Assembly (NCBI GenBank): GCA_030446775.1
Contig: JAUJMQ010000004.1
Coordinates: forward strand, 43,802 to 94,950
Direction of reading: 5' to 3'
From: Egibacteraceae bacterium
Lineage (GTDB): Bacteria; Actinomycetota; Nitriliruptoria; Euzebyales; Egibacteraceae
DNA: 51,149 nt
In this document: piece by piece, positions 45,925 to 51,149 of the stretch
Numbering within the stretch: position 1 is the first letter of the stretch
Layout of the letters: each line of letters begins with the position of its first letter
The notes under the pieces: model-generated
What the model was told of the DNA's origin: nothing
What the model saw: only the letters and a program-made list of their open reading frames with translations
The model's database searches: none
Translations under genes and position numbers: made by a program

Positions 45925-45976
45925 CCTGTCTCCCGAAGGGGGTCGTTGGGCGTAAGCCACCCGGCGTTTGAGGTGC
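45925..45976 (-). repeat. Dispersed ~52-bp repeat, copy E
   Basis: The plus strand begins CCTGTCTCCCGAAGGGGGTC and ends CACCCGGCGTTTGAGGTGC. It ends 3 bases beyond the cdd stop codon. Closest to copy A; the reverse complement matches copy C. Confidence 0.65.
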
Positions 45977-45978
45977 TG

Positions 45979-46388
45979 CTAGGCCCCGGTGAGACGGGCG
46001 GGGCCGAAGCCGGCGGGCAGGAGGTCGCGGCCGAGCTCGTAGCGGGCCAGCGACCCGTCGGCGCCGGCGGCCAGCACGAGCAGGTCGGGGGCGAACTCGA
46101 ACAGCACCTGGCGGCAGGTGCCGCACGGGGTGCACGGACCCTCCCGTCGCCGATCACCGCGAGGGCGACGAAGTCGCGCACCCCCGCCACCACCGCCGCC
46201 GGCATCACGACCCGCTCGGCGCAGATGGTCGCCGGGTAGGCGGCGTTCTCGACGTTGGCGCCGGCGAACACCTGCCCGTCGGCGGCGAGCAGCGCCGCGC
46301 CGACCCGGAAGCCTGAGTACGGGGCGTAGGCGCGCTGCTGCGCCTTGCGTGCGGCGGCCAGGAGCCCGGCCTCGTTGAAGCCGCTCAC
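45979..46388 (-). CDS. cdd: Cytidine deaminase (one frameshift)
   Basis: Small tetrameric-type enzyme, about 136 residues. The GTG at 46388 overlaps the CBS-protein stop (GTGA). [33 protein letters not shown] (zinc Cys and catalytic Glu); then, after a one-base change near 46137-46142, [17 protein letters not shown] with the other two zinc Cys, ending ARLTGA. It deaminates cytidine and deoxycytidine for pyrimidine salvage. Confidence 0.86.
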
Positions 46389-47643
46389 GGCGTGGGCACC
46401 GGCACGCGCTTGACGAGCACCTTGGCGATGCGCCGGCCCTTGATCCGCTCGGCGGTCAACCGCACCCCTCGACCTCCGCGCTCCCCCGGCGACGGGACAT
46501 GGCCGAGCAGCCCGAACAGCAACCCCCGACGGTGTCCCACTCCTCGTTCGGCAGGTCGGTGCCGAGCAGCTCGTTGAGCTCGTCGACGGGCAGCCGCGCG
46601 TCCAGCCGCCACGCGTCGGTCGCGAGCTCCTCGACGAGCGCCTCCTCGCGGTCGTACTCGTCGACGATCTCGCCGACGATCTCTTCGAGGATGTCCTCGA
46701 TCGTGACCAGCCCGGCGGTCGCGCCGTACTCGTCGACGACGATCGCGAGGTGGATCTTGTCGGCCTGCAGCTCCCGCAGCAGCGAGTCGACCGGCTTGAG
46801 CTCCGGGACGAAGTGGGGCGCGCGCAGCAGGTCGCCCCAGGGGCCCTCCTCGTCGCCGCTGGTGTGCAGCCGCCGCAGGACGTCCTTGGCGTAGATGAGC
46901 CCGACGATCCGGTCGCGGTCGTGGGCGTAGACGGGCAGCCGGGAGTGGCCGGCGCGCAGGATCGTGTCGAGCACCGCACCGAGGCCGTCGTCGGCCGACA
47001 CCATGACCATGTCGGGCCGCGGCACCATGATCTCGCGGACGACGGTGTCGCCGAGCTCGAAGATCGAGTGGATCATCGCCCGCTCCGACTCCTCGATGAC
47101 CTCGTCGGACTCGGCCACGTCGATCATCTCGCGGATCTCGTCCTCGGTGACGAACGGCCCCTGTTTGAGCCCCTTGCCGGGCGCGAGGACGTTGCCGGCC
47201 CAGATGAACAGCGACGCCACCGGCGACAGCGGCCGGGCGAACAACGCCACCCAGGCGGCGGTCCGCAGCGCCACCGCCTCGGTGTGCTGGACGGCCAGGG
47301 TCTTGGGCGCGACCTCGGCGCCGACGAACAGCGCGACGAGGGCGACCCCGGCCGCGACGGCGACCGCGGCGCTGTCGCGCAGGTGCCGCGCCACGACGAC
47401 GGTGACGAGGGTCACCGCCAGCACCTGGGTGGCCAGCACCAGCAGCGCGAGGATGTTGAGCGTCCGCGCCGGCTCGGCGAGCAGCCGCGCCACCCGCTCC
47501 GCGCCGCGGCGGCCGTCCTCCACGAGCCTGCTCGCACGGTGCACGCTAAGGCGCGACATCGCGGTCTCCGCCGCGCCGAAGAACGCGGCGGCGAGGACGA
47601 ACAGGAACGCGGCGGCCAGCATCCAGGCGTCGGCGGCGGTCAC
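46385..47643 (-). CDS. DUF21/CBS-pair/CorC-HlyC membrane protein (frameshifted near the end)
   Basis: The GTG at 47643 overlaps the ybeY stop (GTGA). DUF21 membrane domain with about four helices ([20 protein letters not shown]), then two CBS domains ([37 protein letters not shown]), then a CorC_HlyC domain ([17 protein letters not shown]). A break at the C run 46523-46527 is needed to reach [14 protein letters not shown], and probably two compensating ones to [19 protein letters not shown]. Putative Mg/Co efflux or membrane-integrity protein. Confidence 0.82.
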
Positions 47644-48092
47644 GGGGACACCTCGGCGCCGCGGAACGCGGCCAGCAGCCGGTCGGTCAGGGCGAACATC
47701 CTGCGCCGCTCCTCGGGCTCGGCGTGGTCGTGGCCCAGCAGGTGCAGGATGCCGTGGACGCACAGCAGGTCGATCTCGGCCTGCGCGGTCGTGCCGTGCT
47801 CCGCGGCCTGGCCGGCCGCCACCTGGGGACACAGCACCACGTCGCCGAGGATCGCCGGCTCACCCGCCGCCGTCTCGCCGGGCAGGTCCATCGGGAAGGC
47901 GAGGACGTCGGTGGGGCCCTCGGCCTCCATGTGGTGGGCGTTGAGCTGGGCGATCGCCTCCGCGTCGACGCACAGCACCGACAGCTCCATCGCGTCGGGG
48001 ACCCGCAGGTCGGCCAGCACGAACGCGGCGAGGCGCTGCACCCGGTCGCTGTCGACGGGCGCGGTCTGCTCGTCGGCCACGAACACCGACAT
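47640..48092 (-). CDS. ybeY: Endoribonuclease YbeY
   Basis: 150 residues from the ATG at 48092 with GGGAGGG upstream. Metal-binding motif HGILHLLGHDH and the upstream TDVLAFPMD are diagnostic. Takes part in 16S rRNA 3' maturation and ribosome quality control. Follows phoH with ~70 bases between. Confidence 0.93.
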   Translation of the reverse strand: MSVFVADEQTAPVDSDRVQRLAAFVLADLRVPDAMELSVLCVDAEAIAQLNAHHMEAEGPTDVLAFPMDLPGETAAGEPAILGDVVLCPQVAAGQAAEHGTTAQAEIDLLCVHGILHLLGHDHAEPEERRRMFALTDRLLAAFRGAEVSP

Positions 48093-48159
48093 CAGCGGCC
48101 CTCCCGGGACGACGGAAGTCCTCCCGGCACGCGCCGCGAGGGGGCTGGGTCTGCCCGCC

Positions 48160-49139
48160 TCAGCCGTTCGCACGCTTGCCGTCCTGCTCGTCGAACACCC
48201 GGTAGGCCTCCACGATCTCGGCGACGATGCGGTGGCGGACGACGTCGCGACCGGTGAGCTCGCAGAACTCGACACCCTCGATGCCGGGCAGGATGTCACG
48301 CACGACGCGCAGTCCGGGTGCCGGCCGCTGGGCAGGTCGACCTGGGTCACGTCGCCGGTGACGACGGCCCTGGACCCGAAGCCCAGGCGGGTGAGGAACA
48401 TCTTCATCTGCTCGGCGGTGGTGTTCTGCGCCTCGTCGAGCACGATGAAGCTGTCGTTGAGCGTCCGCCCGCGCATGAATGCCAGCGGCGCGACCTCGAT
48501 CGTGCCCCGCTCCATCAGCAGCTGGATCTGCTCGGCGTCCATCATGTCGTACAGCGCGTCGAACAGCGGGCGCAGGTACGGGTCGATCTTCTCGTACAGC
48601 GTGCCGGGCAGAAAGCCCAGGCGCTCGCCGGCCTCCACCGCCGGGCGGGTGAGGATGATCCGGTTGACCTCCCTGCGCTTGAGCGCCAGGACGGCCATCG
48701 CCATCGCCAGGTAGGTCTTGCCCGTGCCGGCGGGGCCGATGCCGAACACGACGGTGTTCGCGCGGATGGCGTCGAGGTAGCGCTTCTGCCCGACGGTCTT
48801 CGGCCGGATGGAGCGGCCGCGGTGGGTCAGCGCCTCGTCGGACAGGACGTCGGCGGGCGAGGGGTGCTCGGCGGCGCGGACCATCGCGATCGTGGCGCCG
48901 ACGTTCCCCTCGTCCAGGCCGTGCCCGCGGTCCAGCAGCTTGACCAGCTCGGCGAAGGCGACGACGACCTTCGCCGTCTCCTCCGCGTCCCCGGTGACGG
49001 TGATGTCGTTGCCCCGCACGAGGATCTCGACGTCGAAGGCGTTCTCGACGAGCTTGAGGAGCTCGTCGCGGCTGCCGAGGACGGTGACCATCGCGTGGTG
49101 GTCGGGGACGGACGTCTTGACGCTCGTGGTGCTCGGCAA
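48160..49139 (-). CDS. phoH: PhoH-family ATPase (one frameshift)
   Basis: About 326 residues. TTG start at 49139; an ATG at 49091 ([19 protein letters not shown]) is an alternative. Short N-terminal KH-like region, then the P-loop [53 protein letters not shown] (Walker B) and GDVTQVDLP. One base change near 48310-48325 restores [20 protein letters not shown] and [18 protein letters not shown]. Stop TGA at 48160. Confidence 0.87.
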
Positions 49140-49280
49140 ATGTCGCTCGCTGCCCGCAGCGCGGGCGTCGGGGTCAAAGGGCAGGCGCTGCTCGGCTGCG
49201 CCGCGCGACCATTGTGCGCGAGCGCCGAGCCTGGCGCACTCCCGCCGTCGGCGGGGCTGTGGGCGGGCGTGGTGGGACCG

Positions 49281-50240
49281 TCACGGCAGCCGCCCCTCGT
49301 CGCGCCAGCGCCGCACCGCTGCCGCGCCGACCTTCGAACCGAGGGTGACCAGCCGCCGAGCCGAGCCCGGGTCGAAGTGCAGCGGATCGCCGAGGTCGTG
49401 CGCGCCCGGTCCGACGAGGAGCAGGTCGACGAGCTTGCGGTCGCGCCGCTGCGGTTGCGCGCGGCACAGCTCGTTGACGGTCTCGGCCCGGGCGAGGTCG
49501 GTCTCCAACCCGAAGCGCTGCGCGGACACGACCACGCGTGACACGGCTTGCAACAGGCTCCGCGGCGGCGGGCGGTCCTCGCGCAGCTCGGAGGTGGTGA
49601 CGACCACAACGGTGTCGGGCTCGTAGGCCAGCGCCGGCGCGATCGGGGTGTTCGCGACGACGCCACCGTCCCAGAACAGCCCCGTGCGCAGGGCCGCAGG
49701 ACGAAACAGCAGCGGGATGGCGGCGCTGGCGAGCAGGTGGTCGACGTCGAGGGTGACGGTGCGGAACCGGTCGGTGCGCCGGTGTGGCGGCGGGTCGGCG
49801 CTCGTGAACCGCACGAGGCGACCGCTGGCGGCCGCGACCGCCGACACGGCCAGGACCGTGCCCGCCGCGACCGGGATGCGCTCGCCGCCGAACGCGGCGA
49901 CGAGCGTGCGCCGCAGCGGCGAGGGGTCCCACAGCCAGGTCCACCCGACGCTGTCGAGCAGCCGCTCGGCGGCGTTGCCGTCCCCGAGCAGCCCGGCGGG
50001 GCGCAGCAGCCGCCAGACGTCGCGGCGCTGACGGTAGACGTCCCGGTCGCGGATCGACGTCCAGAAGGCGGCGAGCCGGTCGGCGCCGAAGCCGGCCGCC
50101 ACCCCGGCGGCGTTGAGCGCGCCGGCCGACGTGCCCGACAGCACGGTGGGCCGGACGCCGGCGTCCTCCAGTGCGGCCACGACCCCGGCCTCGAAGGCAC
50201 CGCGGGCGCCCCCGCCCGACAGCACGAGGCCGAGCTTCAC
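49281..50240 (-). CDS. Patatin-like phospholipase
   Basis: 319 residues from the GTG at 50240 overlapping the HIT stop (GTGA). Oxyanion motif LVLSGGGARGAFEAG at the very N-terminus, nucleophile GTSAGALNA, and catalytic Asp in LFWDGGVVANTPI. No signal peptide. Lipid substrate unknown. The ~140 bases to phoH carry no gene. Confidence 0.85.
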   Translation of the reverse strand: MKLGLVLSGGGARGAFEAGVVAALEDAGVRPTVLSGTSAGALNAAGVAAGFGADRLAAFWTSIRDRDVYRQRRDVWRLLRPAGLLGDGNAAERLLDSVGWTWLWDPSPLRRTLVAAFGGERIPVAAGTVLAVSAVAAASGRLVRFTSADPPPHRRTDRFRTVTLDVDHLLASAAIPLLFRPAALRTGLFWDGGVVANTPIAPALAYEPDTVVVVTTSELREDRPPPRSLLQAVSRVVVSAQRFGLETDLARAETVNELCRAQPQRRDRKLVDLLLVGPGAHDLGDPLHFDPGSARRLVTLGSKVGAAAVRRWRDEGRLP

Positions 50241-50659
50241 CGCTCCCGGTAGGGCAGGCCCGCGTCGCGCAGGGCGCCGCGGATCCGTTCGGCGGCCTCG
50301 TCGAGGGCGGCGGGGTCGGGGTCGGGGTCGGCGTTGGCGAAGTCCAGGTCGTGCACGCCGTCGATGGGGACGACGTGGACGTGGACGTGGGGGACCTCCA
50401 GGCCGGCCAGCATCAGGCCGACCTTGGCGGGGCGGTAGGCCCGGTCGAGCGCGGCGCCGATCCGCTGCGAGACCTCGGTCAGGTGAGCCCAGGTGCCAGG
50501 GTCCAGGTCGATCCAGTGCTCGACCTCCTCGCGGGGGACGACGAGCACGTGGCCGGGGCGCAGCGGGTTGATCGACAGGAACGCGACGCAGCGGTCGTCG
50601 CGCCACACGAAGGTGGCGGGCAGCTCACCGTCGATGATGCGGGTGAAGACGCTGGCCAC
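50237..50659 (-). CDS. HIT-family nucleotide-binding protein
   Basis: 140 residues from the GTG at 50659. FTRIIDGELPATFVWRDD at the N-terminus, INPLRPGHVLVVPREEV, and the catalytic triad HVHVHVVP. Likely hydrolyses AMP-linked purine derivatives. Coupled to the patatin gene. Confidence 0.88.
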   Translation of the reverse strand: MASVFTRIIDGELPATFVWRDDRCVAFLSINPLRPGHVLVVPREEVEHWIDLDPGTWAHLTEVSQRIGAALDRAYRPAKVGLMLAGLEVPHVHVHVVPIDGVHDLDFANADPDPDPAALDEAAERIRGALRDAGLPYRER

Positions 50660-50664
50660 GGCCG

Positions 50665-50901
50665 CTAGGAGTCGGCAGCCGTGGTGGTCGTGGTGGTCGT
50701 CCCCGGCCCCGCGGGCTGCCCGGGCTCGGACGCCAGTGTCCCGGGGCGCTCGTGGGGCGCGCGGCCGCAGTCGCACTCCCCTGCCGTCCCGGCGGCCTTG
50801 CGGGCCATGCCGAGCGTCGGGAGCACCGTCGTGCCGGGTGGCGTCTCCAGCCTGATCTCACCGCAGCGGGGGCACACGACCTGGTTGCGAGCGACGTCCA
50901 T
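50665..50901 (-). CDS. Small zinc-ribbon-like protein with a poly-Thr tail
   Basis: 78 residues from the ATG at 50901. CPRCGEIRLE near the N-terminus and ECDCGR mid-protein could bind one zinc. The C-terminus is low complexity (PGTTTTTTTAADS), from a GTGGTGGTC-type nucleotide repeat. Family not recognised. It ends 5 bases before the HIT gene start. Confidence 0.55.
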   Translation of the reverse strand: MDVARNQVVCPRCGEIRLETPPGTTVLPTLGMARKAAGTAGECDCGRAPHERPGTLASEPGQPAGPGTTTTTTTAADS

Positions 50902-50910
50902 GCCCCGACC

Positions 50911-51149
50911 CTACCGCTGCGCGGTGCCGCCGCCGTTGCCGGCGACCTCGAGGGCGCGGACGAGGAAGGCCACCACGTCGGCGCGCTCGGCGACGAGCTT
51001 GCCGACGGGCGTGCCGCCACCGTGGCCGGCGTCGGTCTCGACGAGCAGCAGCACCGCCGCCGCGCCGCCCTGCGCCGCCTGCAGCGCCGCGGCGAACTTG
51101 AAGGTGTGGCCCGGCACCACTCGGTCGTCGTGGTCTCCGGTGGTCAGCA
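50911..51149 (-). CDS. C-terminal end of a prolyl oligopeptidase-family serine peptidase
   Basis: The last 79 codons only; the gene enters from the right edge. GDHDDRVVPGHTFKFAAALQ carries the catalytic Asp, and DAGHGGG carries the catalytic His of the family; the Ser is outside the window. The TAG at 50911 is 9 bases upstream of the zinc-ribbon gene, so they may share a transcript. Confidence 0.8.
   Translation of the reverse strand, partial: LTTGDHDDRVVPGHTFKFAAALQAAQGGAAAVLLLVETDAGHGGGTPVGKLVAERADVVAFLVRALEVAGNGGGTAQR

Larger units (their letters stand above)
45426..45978. other. Long intergenic region with repeats between cdd and era
   Basis: 550 bases without a supported gene. It contains the three-unit tandem repeat (45644-45870) and dispersed copy E (45925-45976). 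Open frames here are by-products of the repeats and GC bias. It presumably carries the era promoter. Confidence 0.6.

Noticed and set aside
46750-48714. 654-codon plus-strand frame across the CBS, ybeY and phoH genes
   Set aside because: Antisense shadow; the minus strand has three recognised proteins.

Overview
The window is very GC-rich, and most genes abut or overlap by 1-4 bases (ATGA, GTGA, TGATG junctions) with many GTG or TTG starts. A DasR-type regulator with its cognate operators, the principal sigma factor, DnaG, glycyl-tRNA synthetase, RecO, UppS, Era, YbeY and PhoH all point to a chromosome of a high-GC actinobacterium. A deep-branching, non-Streptomyces lineage is a guess.

Layout. 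1-260: the start of a gene on the minus strand behind a CsoR-type operator, with only a stub of csoR left. 356-2221: an anti-sigma-type ATPase/PAS/GAF protein. 2237-16152: a locus for import and breakdown of cell-wall amino sugars (SIS deaminase, nagA, oppF, oppD, anmK, murQ; a phosphotriesterase-family hydrolase; oppC, oppB, oppA; dasR; an AmiE-like serine hydrolase; a GNAT). Three DasR-type operators each sit just downstream of a recognisable promoter. 16379-18600: a cupin, a CAU tRNA, about 1.1 kb of compositionally different DNA without a convincing gene, a truncated tRNA half, and tRNA-Asn. 18720-26072: a YtxH-like protein, rpoD, dnaG, a possible methyltransferase, dgt, a small membrane protein and glyS. 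26215-35339: an App1-like phosphatase, a polar amino acid ABC importer (aapJQMP type), and deoC with two aldehyde dehydrogenase genes. 35633-38634: a DUF2332 protein, a TIG-domain fragment and a membrane-fused spermidine-synthase-like protein. 38853-51149: uppS, recO, an accessory block (TetR and its operator, small proteins, methyltransferase, MFS transporter, truncated FAH, GNAT), era, cdd, a CBS-domain protein, ybeY, phoH, patatin, HIT, a zinc ribbon and the end of a prolyl oligopeptidase.

How it works together. In the 2-16 kb locus an Opp-type importer could bring in muropeptides. The serine hydrolase could remove the peptide, AnmK would make MurNAc-6-P from anhydro-MurNAc, MurQ would yield GlcNAc-6-P, NagA GlcN-6-P, and the SIS protein fructose-6-P. 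GlcNAc-6-P or GlcN-6-P would relieve DasR repression. This is an inference from families and context.

Two cautions. Many genes, including essential ones (rpoD, dnaG, uppS), are broken by single frameshifts, mostly in G/C runs, which looks like base-calling or assembly error rather than gene decay. For these genes the coordinates span the whole reconstructed gene. The window also carries an apparently unnamed ~52-bp dispersed repeat (four near-full copies and one partial), a three-unit 83-85 bp tandem repeat and several long inverted repeats.
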